Made by a program: the position numbers and the translations under genes
In this document: positions 1 through 6,937 of the stretch, one piece after another
Position numbering within the stretch: the stretch's first letter is position 1
Layout of the letters: every line of letters starts with the position of its first letter
Assembly (NCBI GenBank): GCA_017416885.1
Contig: JAFQAM010000366.1
Span: forward strand, 1-7,892
Direction of reading: 5' to 3'
Length of the DNA stretch: 7,892 bases
From: Clostridia bacterium
Lineage (GTDB): Bacteria > Bacillota > Clostridia > Oscillospirales > CAG-272
Notes under the pieces: generated by a model
Seen by the model: the letters and a program-made list of their open reading frames with translations, nothing else
What the model was told of the DNA's origin: nothing
The model's database searches: none

Positions 1-56
1 ATATTGCCTTTGTTCGCTTCTTTGCTATACGAAATATTTTCTCGCCTAAAACTGCG

Positions 57-170
57 AAGCACATTCGGAGCCAAATCGGTGAGATAGTTTGATAGTTTAA
101 GAAGAAGGCTTACTGCCGTAAGGCAATGATTAAACTGTTAAAATGGCCACTGATTTTGCTCCCAATGCTT
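57..170. repeat. Large imperfect palindrome in the leader of the ABC-F gene
   Basis: The outer arms are 57-81 and 148-170. The reverse complement of the first reads CACCGATTTGGCTCC..., against CACTGATTTTGCTCC... in the second, with about 20 matching positions and a 2-base indel. Inside them 90-100 pairs with 130-140 over 11 positions, two of them G-T, and a small CTTAC-TGCC-GTAAG hairpin sits at 109-122. There is no T-run after the stem, so it is not a simple terminator. It could be a dispersed palindromic (MITE/REP-like) element or a structured mRNA leader; the sequence alone does not decide. I see nothing clear in 1-56 or 171-200. Confidence 0.5.
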
Positions 171-214
171 GTTGGTTCGAGCCCACTGTGGCATATAAGA
201 AAAGGAAATATGAA

Positions 215-1801
215 ATGATTACAGTAAACAATTTATCTTTTAACTTTGGCGGACAGACACTCTTTAAGGATGTTAATCTGAAATTCACACCGGGCAATTG
301 CTATGGAGTAATTGGCGCAAACGGAGCAGGCAAAAGTACATTTTTGCGTATTTTATGCAAGGAGTTAGAGCCTACAAAGGGCGATGTTTCAATTCCCGAT
401 ACAGTAAGAATGTCAGTTCTGAAGCAAAACCACTTCGCATATGACGAATACTCCGCCCTTGACACCATCATAATGGGCAACGAAAGACTTTATGAGATTA
501 TGAAGGAAAAGGACGCCCTTTATATGAAGGAGGATTTCACCGAGGAGGACGGCATCCGCGCATCTGAATTAGAGGGCGAATTTGCAGAGCTTAACGGCTG
601 GGAGGCGGAAAGCGACGCATCAAAATTAATCCAGGGCCTTGGACTTAGCGAGGACCTGCTTTATATGCAAATGGCAGATATTGCCGAAAGAGACAAGGTT
701 AAAATTCTTTTAGCTCAAGCACTTTTCGGTAATCCTGATATCATTTTACTTGACGAGCCTACAAACGGTCTTGATATTGATGCCATCACTTGGCTTGAGG
801 ACTTTTTAAGCGACTATTTCGGCACAGTTTTAGTAGTATCCCACGATAGACACTTTCTGAACGATGTGTGCACAAATATCGTTGATATTGACTACTCAGG
901 CATTAAAATGTATGTTGGTAACTATGAGTTCTGGTATGAGTCAAGCCAGCTTATCCAAAGAATGATTAAGCAGCAAAACAAGAAAAACGAGGAAAAAATT
1001 AAGGAGCTTCAATCCTTCATTTCCCGCTTCAGCGCCAATAAATCAAAGTCAAGACAGGCAACCTCAAGAAGAAAGCTTCTTGATAAGCTGACCGTTGAGG
1101 AGCTTCCTGCATCAAGTCGCAGATATCCGTTCATCGGCTTCGATATGGACAGAGAGGCGGGCAAGGACATTTTAACGGTAACAGATCTTACCAAAAACGG
1201 CTTCTTTAAAAATATTTCCTTCACCGCAATGAAGGGCGACAAAATCGCGCTTTTAGGCGACGAGCTTGCAATTACCAACTTCTTTAAGGTTCTTATGGAG
1301 GAAGCCGAGGCAGATAGCGGCTCATTTAAATGGGGCGTCAGCATTTCAAAATCCTATTTCCCTAAGGACAATATAGAATACTTTGAGGGCTGTCACGATA
1401 CAATCCTTGATTGGATGAGAAGATACTCCAAGGACCAGACAGAAACATATCTTCGCGGCTTCCTTGGCAGAATGCTATTCTCAGGCGATGCAATTTTCAA
1501 GGAAGTAAATGTACTCTCAGGTGGCGAAAAAGCAAGATGTATGTTCTCACGAATGATGCTGTTCGGCTCAAACTTCCTGCTTCTTGACCAGCCTACAAAC
1601 CACTTGGACCTTGAATCAATTACCGCAGTAAATAACGGACTCCGTGACTTTAAGGGCAATATAATGTTCTACTCCCATGACTACGAAACAATAAACACCG
1701 TAGCCAACAGAATTATCGAAATCAAAGAGGATGGTATTTACGATTTCAGCGGCACTTACGAGGAGTTTATAACCTTTAAAAAGGAAAAAGGCTTACTGTA
1801 A
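215..1801 (+). CDS. ABC-F family ATPase, YbiT/YkpA type
   Basis: This is a soluble protein with two ATP-binding cassettes and no membrane segment. ABC-F proteins bind the ribosomal E site and act on stalled or antibiotic-bound ribosomes; for this subfamily the exact role is inference. Domain 1 has Walker A GANGAGKST (34-42), Walker B with DEPTN (180-184) and the switch His210. The inter-domain linker has the family-typical SRFSANKSKSRQATSR (270-285). Domain 2 has LSGGE (434-438), DQPTNHLD (from 458) and His488. Odd points: the domain 1 signature reads IAERD (156-160), the domain 2 Walker A reads GDELAITN (348-355), and the catalytic Glu of domain 2 is Gln459. I chose the ATG at 215 (528 codons) because AAAGGA lies 8 bases upstream and homologues begin MI.VNN. 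The in-frame ATG at 143 would add 25 residues encoded by the leader palindrome. The stop overlaps the next start (TAATG). Confidence 0.93.
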   Translation: MITVNNLSFNFGGQTLFKDVNLKFTPGNCYGVIGANGAGKSTFLRILCKELEPTKGDVSIPDTVRMSVLKQNHFAYDEYSALDTIIMGNERLYEIMKEKDALYMKEDFTEEDGIRASELEGEFAELNGWEAESDASKLIQGLGLSEDLLYMQMADIAERDKVKILLAQALFGNPDIILLDEPTNGLDIDAITWLEDFLSDYFGTVLVVSHDRHFLNDVCTNIVDIDYSGIKMYVGNYEFWYESSQLIQRMIKQQNKKNEEKIKELQSFISRFSANKSKSRQATSRRKLLDKLTVEELPASSRRYPFIGFDMDREAGKDILTVTDLTKNGFFKNISFTAMKGDKIALLGDELAITNFFKVLMEEAEADSGSFKWGVSISKSYFPKDNIEYFEGCHDTILDWMRRYSKDQTETYLRGFLGRMLFSGDAIFKEVNVLSGGEKARCMFSRMMLFGSNFLLLDQPTNHLDLESITAVNNGLRDFKGNIMFYSHDYETINTVANRIIEIKEDGIYDFSGTYEEFITFKKEKGLL

Positions 1802-3045
1802 TGGATTATGAGCAAAGAAAAGTAGGAATTATAGGCGCAGGGGCTGCGGGAATGATGGCTGCAATATATGCCTCACAAAACGGAGCCGATGTTACAATTT
1901 TTGAAAAAAACGATAAGGTAGGCAAAAAGCTTGCCATAACAGGCAAGGGCAGATGTAATGTCACAAACGATTGCGACAGTAACGAGTTTTTAAAGAATGT
2001 AATTTCCAATCCTAAATTCCTGTACGCTTCAATAAATTATTTTTCCACAGAGGACACCAAGTCATTTTTTGAAAATGCAGGCGTAGCTCTTAAAACCGAA
2101 AGAGGCAGACGGGTTTTCCCCGTGTCCGATAAAGCGGGAGATATCGTATCTGCGCTTAAACGCACAATGCTTGATTATGGCGCAAAATTAGTAAACGAAA
2201 GAGTTATAGGAATAAATACCGAAAACGGCACAGTAAAAGGAATTAAAACCGAAAAATCAAGCTACAATTTTGATGCGGTGATTTTAGCCACAGGCGGAGC
2301 GTCATATCCGCAAACCGGCTCAGACGGTGACGGCTATAAATTTGCCAAAAAATGCGGCATTGAGGTAACCCCCTTAATTCCGTCATTAGTACCGCTTGCA
2401 ACTGTGGAAAACCTAACCGAAATAATGGGCGTTTCCCTTAAAAATGTAACACTCAAAATCAAAAATAACGACACAGGTAAGATTGTTTTTGAGGAGCTTG
2501 GCGAAATGCTATTTACTCATTTTGGATTAAGCGGACCCCTTGTGCTGTCTGCATCCTGTCATATGAGTAATATGCGCGAGGGAAAATATACTGCCATTAT
2601 TGATTTTAAGCCTGCCCTTGATATAAAAACGCTTGACAAACGCATTTTAAGCGATTTTTCAAAGCAGCAAAATAAGGATTTCAGTAATGCACTTGGTGGA
2701 CTGCTACCGTCAAAAATTATCCCATTTATGATAAGAAAAAGCGGAATAAGTCCATACGAAAAGGTGAATAACATTACTAAGGAGCAGCGCGCAAAATTAG
2801 TTGAAATATTAAAGGGGCTTTCCCTTGATATAAAAGCATTCAGACCGATAAAGGAAGCGATAGTTACCTCAGGCGGCATAAAGGTCAGTGAGATTAATCC
2901 ATCAACAATGGAGTCTAAAAAAATCAAAGGACTTTATTTTGCAGGCGAGGTAATAGATGTGGATGCGTACACAGGCGGCTATAACCTGCAAATCGCATTT
3001 TCCACAGGCGCTCTTGCCGGCACTCACGCTGCGTGGGGAGATTAG
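1801..3045 (+). CDS. HI0933/YhiN-family FAD-dependent oxidoreductase (aminoacetone oxidase family)
   Basis: A cytosolic flavoprotein of 414 residues, the usual length for the family. An N-terminal Rossmann motif GAGAAG (12-17) is followed by Glu35, which should hold the FAD ribose. The family hallmark GKKLAITGKGRCNVTN is at 41-56, a second dinucleotide motif ATGGASYPQTG at 163-173, and the C-terminal FAD contact GGYNLQ at 392-397, after GLYFAGEVIDVD. The substrate of these proteins is not settled; databases often label them aminoacetone oxidase or BaiN-like, and I would not go beyond flavin-dependent oxidoreductase. Its ATG shares one base with the ABC-F stop, so the two are probably co-transcribed and translationally coupled. 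In many Clostridia this gene directly precedes cmk; here a palindrome-rich 275 bp lies between them. Confidence 0.92.
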   Translation: MDYEQRKVGIIGAGAAGMMAAIYASQNGADVTIFEKNDKVGKKLAITGKGRCNVTNDCDSNEFLKNVISNPKFLYASINYFSTEDTKSFFENAGVALKTERGRRVFPVSDKAGDIVSALKRTMLDYGAKLVNERVIGINTENGTVKGIKTEKSSYNFDAVILATGGASYPQTGSDGDGYKFAKKCGIEVTPLIPSLVPLATVENLTEIMGVSLKNVTLKIKNNDTGKIVFEELGEMLFTHFGLSGPLVLSASCHMSNMREGKYTAIIDFKPALDIKTLDKRILSDFSKQQNKDFSNALGGLLPSKIIPFMIRKSGISPYEKVNNITKEQRAKLVEILKGLSLDIKAFRPIKEAIVTSGGIKVSEINPSTMESKKIKGLYFAGEVIDVDAYTGGYNLQIAFSTGALAGTHAAWGD

Positions 3046-3222
3046 CAACGCTTCGCGTTGTAGCTAAATTTGAATTCGGCAAACTAAATTCGGCAAGCCG
3101 AGCGAAATTCGCTTGTAGGGTACGGGTTTTCCGTACCGCTGTAACGGGAGGGACGACCCCTCACCTACAATGGCAAATTTAATTTAGCTAATGCGAGTGA
3201 ATACGAGCATTAATTTCGCTAA
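3046..3222. repeat. Nested inverted repeats, possible MITE/REP-like insertion
   Basis: This gene-free block is packed with dyad symmetry. TAGCTAAATT at 3061-3070 is matched perfectly by AATTTAGCTA at 3181-3190. TTGTAG/CTACAA (3113-3118 and 3165-3170) enclose two hairpins: GGTACGG-GTTTT-CCGTACC (3119-3137) and GAGGG/CCCTC (3148-3162). Further stems are CAACGC-TTC-GCGTTG (3046-3060, directly after the stop codon), AGCGAA-A-TTCGCT (3101-3113) and TAATGC/GCATTA (3189-3212). AATTCGGCAA occurs twice (3073-3082, 3087-3096). No coding frame or transposase is visible. It resembles a non-autonomous mobile repeat dropped between the oxidoreductase and cmk; I see no clear target-site duplication. It could also act as an RNA structure protecting or ending the upstream mRNA. 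Confidence 0.6.
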
Positions 3223-3240
3223 AAATATAAGGACATTAAA

Positions 3241-3264
3241 ATGCAAGATAAATCGTTAATCTAA
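3241..3264 (+). other. Seven-codon mini-ORF with a good ribosome binding site
   Basis: An AAGGA at 3229-3233 lies 7 bases before ATG 3241, which opens a seven-codon frame (MQDKSLI) ending at TAA 3262-3264, upstream of cmk. It could be a leader peptide, the relic of a gene start broken by rearrangement, or chance. There is no terminator/antiterminator pair between it and cmk that would support classical attenuation. Confidence 0.2.
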
Positions 3265-3268
3265 TCTT

Positions 3269-3299
3269 GCTGACAGCTAACAGCTGACGGCTGACAGCT
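3269..3299 (+). repeat. 7-bp tandem repeat, about 4.4 copies, before cmk
   Basis: Four consecutive heptamers read GCTGACA, GCTAACA, GCTGACG and GCTGACA, followed by a partial GCT. The array ends 11 bases before the cmk ribosome binding site (AGGAG, 3311-3315). Copy number of such short arrays can vary by slippage, which would alter the cmk 5' leader. No function is evident. Confidence 0.8.
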
Positions 3300-3320
3300 T
3301 AACGACTAAAAGGAGTAAAT

Positions 3321-3983
3321 ATGAAAATAGCACTTGACGGACCAAGCGGCGCAGGAAAAAGCACCGTAGCAAAGGCGCTTGCAAAAAAGCTTGGCATTAT
3401 CTATGTTGATACGGGGGCGCTTTACCGTACGATCGGTCTTTATGTAAGGGACCACGGCTTTGAAAAAAGCGATATAAAGAACATAATCGCCTGCCTTGAC
3501 AAAATCAATTTAGGTATGGATTTTATTGACGGCAAGCAAATTATTACTTTAAACGGCAAGGAAATCGGCGACGAAATAAGAACAGGGGAAATCGCTATGT
3601 ACGCATCCGCTGTTTCAGCTGTTCCCGAGGTTCGCGCATTCCTTCTTGAAACACAAAGAAAGATTGCGAGAGAAAATAGCGTTGTAATGGACGGACGCGA
3701 TATCGGCACTGTTATTTTGCCTGACGCAGAGGTTAAAATCTTCATGGTGGCATCAAGTGAGGCAAGAGCGAAAAGAAGATTTGCAGAGCTTCAAGCCAAG
3801 GGAGAAAGCTGTACCTACGAGGGAGTATTAAAGGATATTATGGAAAGAGACAAAAATGACTCCACACGAAAAGCCGCGCCCTGTGTGCCTGCTGAGGATG
3901 CAATCCACCTTGACAACTCTGACTTAGACATAGATCAAACTGTTGAAAGAGTAATAGAGATAATTGAAAATGTCAAAAAATAA
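3321..3983 (+). CDS. cmk: Cytidylate (CMP/dCMP) kinase
   Basis: It phosphorylates CMP and dCMP to the diphosphates with ATP in the cytosol, recycling CMP from RNA and phospholipid turnover. The P-loop GPSGAGKST is at residues 7-15, the nucleotide-binding YVDTGALYR at 28-36, the conserved DGRDIG at 124-129 and the CMP-kinase signature RDKNDSTRKAAP at 176-187. At 220 residues it has normal full length for a bacterial Cmk. The start is secure: AGGAG is 5 bases before the ATG. The final codons overlap plsC by 14 bases, so the two are co-transcribed. One small variation is Cys188 in the position that often carries Leu after the RxxAP motif; this is unlikely to matter. Confidence 0.97.
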   Translation: MKIALDGPSGAGKSTVAKALAKKLGIIYVDTGALYRTIGLYVRDHGFEKSDIKNIIACLDKINLGMDFIDGKQIITLNGKEIGDEIRTGEIAMYASAVSAVPEVRAFLLETQRKIARENSVVMDGRDIGTVILPDAEVKIFMVASSEARAKRRFAELQAKGESCTYEGVLKDIMERDKNDSTRKAAPCVPAEDAIHLDNSDLDIDQTVERVIEIIENVKK

Positions 3984-4653
3984 ACCAAACAACGAAATTG
4001 CAGTAAAAGAAAAAAAGGAAAACAGGTTCTACACCAAAATAAAAAAATTCTTTGCAGGTCTTTTCAAAAGACTTCTCAGAATTAAGGTTGTAAATCCAGA
4101 AAATGAGCCTGATGAAATAAGCTATATTGTATGCTGCAATCACACATCACTGTGGGATGTTGTGGCAATTGCCATAGGCCTTAAAAGACAGGTATGCTTT
4201 ATGGCTAAAAAGGAGCTTTTTAAAATACCCTTAGTTAATTGGTTCGTAAAATCTATGGGCGCATTTCCTGTTGACAGAAAAAACGGCGATGTGGGCGCAA
4301 TTAAAAAAACCATAGATATTTTAAAAGAGGGTAACTGTGTCGGCATATTCCCACAGGGAACAAGATGCCCATATAAAAACCCAAGAGAAACCGATATAAA
4401 GGACGGCATCGGAATGGTTGCCAAAAGAGCGGAAACGGGTATATTGCCTGTCGCTATCAAGACTAAAAAGGGCAAGCTTAAATTCTTCAGAAAAACAGAA
4501 TTTATAATCGGCGAGTATATCCCGTTAGACAGCTTGTCACTTGAGGGAAGCAACAAGGAGCAATACGAAATCATCACCAATTACGCATTTAACGAAACCT
4601 GTAAGCTTTTAGAAAGCGAGGCGACACCTCTTTTAAATGATAACAATAGCTAA
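3970..4653 (+). CDS. plsC: 1-acyl-sn-glycerol-3-phosphate acyltransferase (PlsC family)
   Basis: It probably transfers the second fatty acyl chain to lysophosphatidic acid, giving phosphatidic acid for membrane lipids, at the inner face of the membrane. The acyltransferase blocks are in order: NHTSLWD at 57-63 (catalytic HX4D, His58 and Asp63), GAFPVDR at 97-103, FPQGTR at 127-132 and ILPVAI at 158-163. The third block has Gln129 where the textbook motif is FPEGTR; I recall this variant in Clostridia. The N-terminal 40 residues are strongly basic with an amphipathic stretch, fitting peripheral membrane attachment. The ATG at 3970 gives 227 residues; a TTG at 3964 would add two. Neither has a good ribosome binding site, so translation is probably coupled to cmk. 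The end overlaps ispH by 17 bases. Confidence 0.93.
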   Translation: MSKNKPNNEIAVKEKKENRFYTKIKKFFAGLFKRLLRIKVVNPENEPDEISYIVCCNHTSLWDVVAIAIGLKRQVCFMAKKELFKIPLVNWFVKSMGAFPVDRKNGDVGAIKKTIDILKEGNCVGIFPQGTRCPYKNPRETDIKDGIGMVAKRAETGILPVAIKTKKGKLKFFRKTEFIIGEYIPLDSLSLEGSNKEQYEIITNYAFNETCKLLESEATPLLNDNNS

Positions 4654-6751
4654 AAATGCAGGCTTCTGCTTTGGAGTCCGTAGGGCAACAGACACCGTGG
4701 AAGCCTTAATAAAGGAAAAAAATAAATCTACCATTTATATTTTAGGCAAGCTTATTCATAATGAGGAGTATATCAAATATTTAGAGGAAAACGGAGTATT
4801 TGAAATATCCCCCGACCAAATTGATGAGCTGTATAAAAGAGCAATAAGCGGCGAAAAAATAACGGTAGTAGTAAGGACACACGGAATTGAGAAAAACATA
4901 TACGAAAAGCTTGAGAGCTGTGAAAAGACAACAGAAAATTTTACGCTTGTCAACTGTACTTGCCCGTATGTCACTAAAATACATAAAATTGCAAATGAAA
5001 ATTCCGACACCAAGGAAAAAAAGGAAATCTTCATCCTTATAGGAAAGAACGATCACCCCGAGGTTATGTCCATAATGAGTCATGTTGTGGGCGAGGGATA
5101 TGTATTTGCAAACGGACAGGAATTGGAAAATTTTCTTACAGACCTTAAAAAAAGAGAAAATTTTGACGAAATTTTTGTAAATATGGCAGCGCAAACAACC
5201 CAAAAATTAGAAGAATGGGAAAAATGTCAAAAAATTTTAAAAAAACACTGTACAAATGCAAAAATTTTTGCTACAATATGTAGTGTTACTGATATTAGAC
5301 AAAGGGAAGCGGATGAGCTTAGCCGTAAATGCGATGTGATGATAGTCGTAGGCGGTAAAACAAGCTCCAACACCTCAAAGCTTGCGCAGGTGTGTGAAAA
5401 GAATTGCACAAAAACCTATTGGGTGCAAACAAGTCGTGATATTCCCTTAGACAAAATCGGTCACGCAAAAAATATAGGCATAACTGCAGGTGCATCCACG
5501 CCTGACAGTTTAATTCAGGAGGTAAAAAGAACTATGAGCGAAATCATGGAAAATCAAATCGAAAATCAAATCGAAAACGAAGACTTTGGCAAAATGCTTG
5601 AAGAAATGGAGAGCGTAAAATTATATACAGGAGCAACAGTTACCGGAACTGTAATGGGAATCACAGACACAGAAATCCGTCTTGACCTTGGCGCAAAGGT
5701 TACAGGTATCATCACAAAAGACCAGATTACAGACTCTAACGATGTTAATCTTGCAGATCTCTTCAAAATCGGCGACTCTGTTGATGCAAAGGTAATCTCA
5801 AAGAGCGACAGAGACGGTATCGCTATTCTCTCAAAGAAGATGGTTGATAGCGTTAAGAATCTTGCAAAGATTGCAGAATATGCAAGCACAAACGAAACAG
5901 TTGAAGCAAAGGTTGTTGAAATCACAAAGGGCGGCGTTGTTTGCGATGTGGATAGCGTAAGAGTATTTATTCCTGCTTCAATGACAGGTATTAAGAAGGG
6001 CGACGATATGAGCGTTCTTGCAGGCACAACACAACAAATCAAGATTGTTGAGGTTAAGGATAACAAGAGAGAGGCTATCGGCTCAATTAGAGCAGTTATC
6101 AATGAGCAAAAGAAGGCTGCATACGAGGAAAAGAAGGCTAAAGAGGAAGCTCTTTGGAACTCACTCGAGGTTGGTATGGAATTTGAAGGCCCTGTTAAGA
6201 ATATCACAAGCTACGGCGCATTCGTTGACCTTGGCGGTATTGACGGCCTTGTACATAAGTCAGAGCTTTCATGGAATATGAGAGTTGCTCCGTCAAGCGT
6301 AGTTAAGACAGGCGAAATCATTAAGGTTTACATCAAAGCTATTGATAATGAAAACAAGAAAATTTCACTTGGCTACAAGACAGAGGAGTCAAAGCCATGG
6401 AACATTTTCAAGGCTCAATACAATGTTGGTGATGTTGTAATCGTTAAGATCAGAAATGTTGAAACATACGGCGCGTTTGCAGAAATCATTCCGGGCGTTG
6501 ACGGTCTTATCCACATCAGCCAAATTGCTGACAGAAAGATTGAGTCCGTTGCAAGCGTACTTAAGAAGGGCGATTCTGTATCTGCTCTTATTAAGGAAAT
6601 CGACGACGAAAAGGAAAAGGTATCACTTTCAATGAGAGCATTACTTGAGGATAATGCTGAGGAAGAGGTAGCTGAGGAAGTAGTTGAAGAGGCAGCTGAG
6701 GAAGTTGCTGAAGAAGTAGCTGAAGATAACGCAGACGAAGCAGCTGAATAA
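4637..6751 (+). CDS. ispH: IspH (HMBPP reductase) fused to ribosomal protein S1
   Basis: Residues 1 to about 298 are IspH, the last enzyme of the MEP pathway, which reduces HMBPP to IPP and DMAPP with a [4Fe-4S] cluster. Cluster ligands are Cys11 (AGFCFGV), Cys109 (TCPYV) and Cys215 (ATICSVTDIRQ); DHPEV holds His140 and the catalytic Glu142; GGKTSSNT and TAGASTP complete the family pattern. After a short linker come four S1 RNA-binding domains, roughly 330-400, 420-490, 511-583 and 598-672, then an acidic Glu/Ala/Val tail (675-704). S1 brings mRNA to the 30S subunit. This fusion is known in Clostridia. The ATG at 4637 overlaps plsC by 17 bases and lacks a nearby ribosome binding site. A strong internal one at the domain junction may give a separate S1. 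Codon use differs between the two halves. Confidence 0.96.
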   Translation: MITIAKNAGFCFGVRRATDTVEALIKEKNKSTIYILGKLIHNEEYIKYLEENGVFEISPDQIDELYKRAISGEKITVVVRTHGIEKNIYEKLESCEKTTENFTLVNCTCPYVTKIHKIANENSDTKEKKEIFILIGKNDHPEVMSIMSHVVGEGYVFANGQELENFLTDLKKRENFDEIFVNMAAQTTQKLEEWEKCQKILKKHCTNAKIFATICSVTDIRQREADELSRKCDVMIVVGGKTSSNTSKLAQVCEKNCTKTYWVQTSRDIPLDKIGHAKNIGITAGASTPDSLIQEVKRTMSEIMENQIENQIENEDFGKMLEEMESVKLYTGATVTGTVMGITDTEIRLDLGAKVTGIITKDQITDSNDVNLADLFKIGDSVDAKVISKSDRDGIAILSKKMVDSVKNLAKIAEYASTNETVEAKVVEITKGGVVCDVDSVRVFIPASMTGIKKGDDMSVLAGTTQQIKIVEVKDNKREAIGSIRAVINEQKKAAYEEKKAKEEALWNSLEVGMEFEGPVKNITSYGAFVDLGGIDGLVHKSELSWNMRVAPSSVVKTGEIIKVYIKAIDNENKKISLGYKTEESKPWNIFKAQYNVGDVVIVKIRNVETYGAFAEIIPGVDGLIHISQIADRKIESVASVLKKGDSVSALIKEIDDEKEKVSLSMRALLEDNAEEEVAEEVVEEAAEEVAEEVAEDNADEAAE
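5517..5536 (+). promoter_or_regulatory. Candidate internal ribosome binding site and start at the IspH-S1 junction
   Basis: AGGAGGT at 5517-5523 is the best Shine-Dalgarno match in the operon. It is followed 10 bases later by ATG 5534, in frame as codon 300, exactly between the IspH fold and the S1 part. Initiation here would yield a free S1 protein of 405 residues from the same mRNA. The SD bases also encode Gln-Glu-Val of the IspH C-terminus, so chance is possible. Confidence 0.5.
5549..5577 (+). repeat. 12-bp tandem repeat in the IspH-S1 linker
   Basis: GAAAATCAAATC occurs twice in a row, followed by a partial third copy, encoding Glu-Asn-Gln-Ile twice. Being in frame and in the linker, copy changes would only alter linker length. 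Confidence 0.85.
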
Positions 6752-6782
6752 TCTAAAATTTTATTAGCTTATATAACAAATA

Positions 6783-6810
6783 CGCTCCAAGATTTCTTGG
6801 GGCGCATTTT
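6783..6810 (+). terminator. Intrinsic terminator of the cmk-plsC-ispH/S1 operon
   Basis: CGCTCCAAGA (6783-6792) pairs with TCTTGGGGCG (6795-6804), ten pairs with one G-T, followed by CATTTTCT. It lies 31 bases after the S1 stop codon. The innermost pair probably opens to give a four-base loop. The T-run is short, but position and stem strength fit a Rho-independent terminator. Confidence 0.75.
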
Positions 6811-6816
6811 CTATTC

Positions 6817-6863
6817 AAGGCTCCTTTTGGGAGGGTGCTGTCGCCAAAGGCAACTGAGGGAGA
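6817..6863. repeat. Dispersed palindromic repeat of the GGCTCC...GAGGGAGA type
   Basis: The block runs from AAGGCTCC to TGAGGGAGA. It contains CTCC/GGAG (6821-6833) and GTCGCC-AAA-GGCAAC (6840-6854, one C-A mismatch). I recall near-identical short palindromic units, with a GGGAGCTGTC core, scattered in many copies through Oscillospiraceae genomes. That is memory and only this one copy is visible here. The mismatch suggests an ageing copy. Confidence 0.5.
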
Positions 6864-6879
6864 AAGCGAAAAGCTATCG

Positions 6880-6916
6880 CAATAAAAACAAACGCCACCG
6901 GATAAATACCGATGGC
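6880..6916 (-). terminator. Intrinsic terminator of the minus-strand small gene
   Basis: On the minus strand GCCATCGG (6916-6909), loop TATTTAT, CCGGTGGC (6901-6894) form an eight-position stem with one A-C mismatch, followed by the T-rich GTTTGTTTTTATT (6893-6881). It begins 21 bases after the stop of the small gene at 6938-7042. The plus strand also has ATTTT after the stem, so it may work in both directions. Confidence 0.7.
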
Positions 6917-6937
6917 ATTTTGCTATGTGTATATCAC

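Noticed and set aside
143..214. Upstream in-frame ATG giving a 552-residue ABC-F protein
   Set aside because: The added 25 residues are encoded by the leader palindrome, resemble no ABC-F N-terminus, and ATG 143 has no ribosome binding site, while ATG 215 does.
5566..6207. A 213-codon minus-strand frame opposite the S1 domains
   Set aside because: It is the complement of strongly conserved S1 coding sequence with biased codon use and has no independent support.
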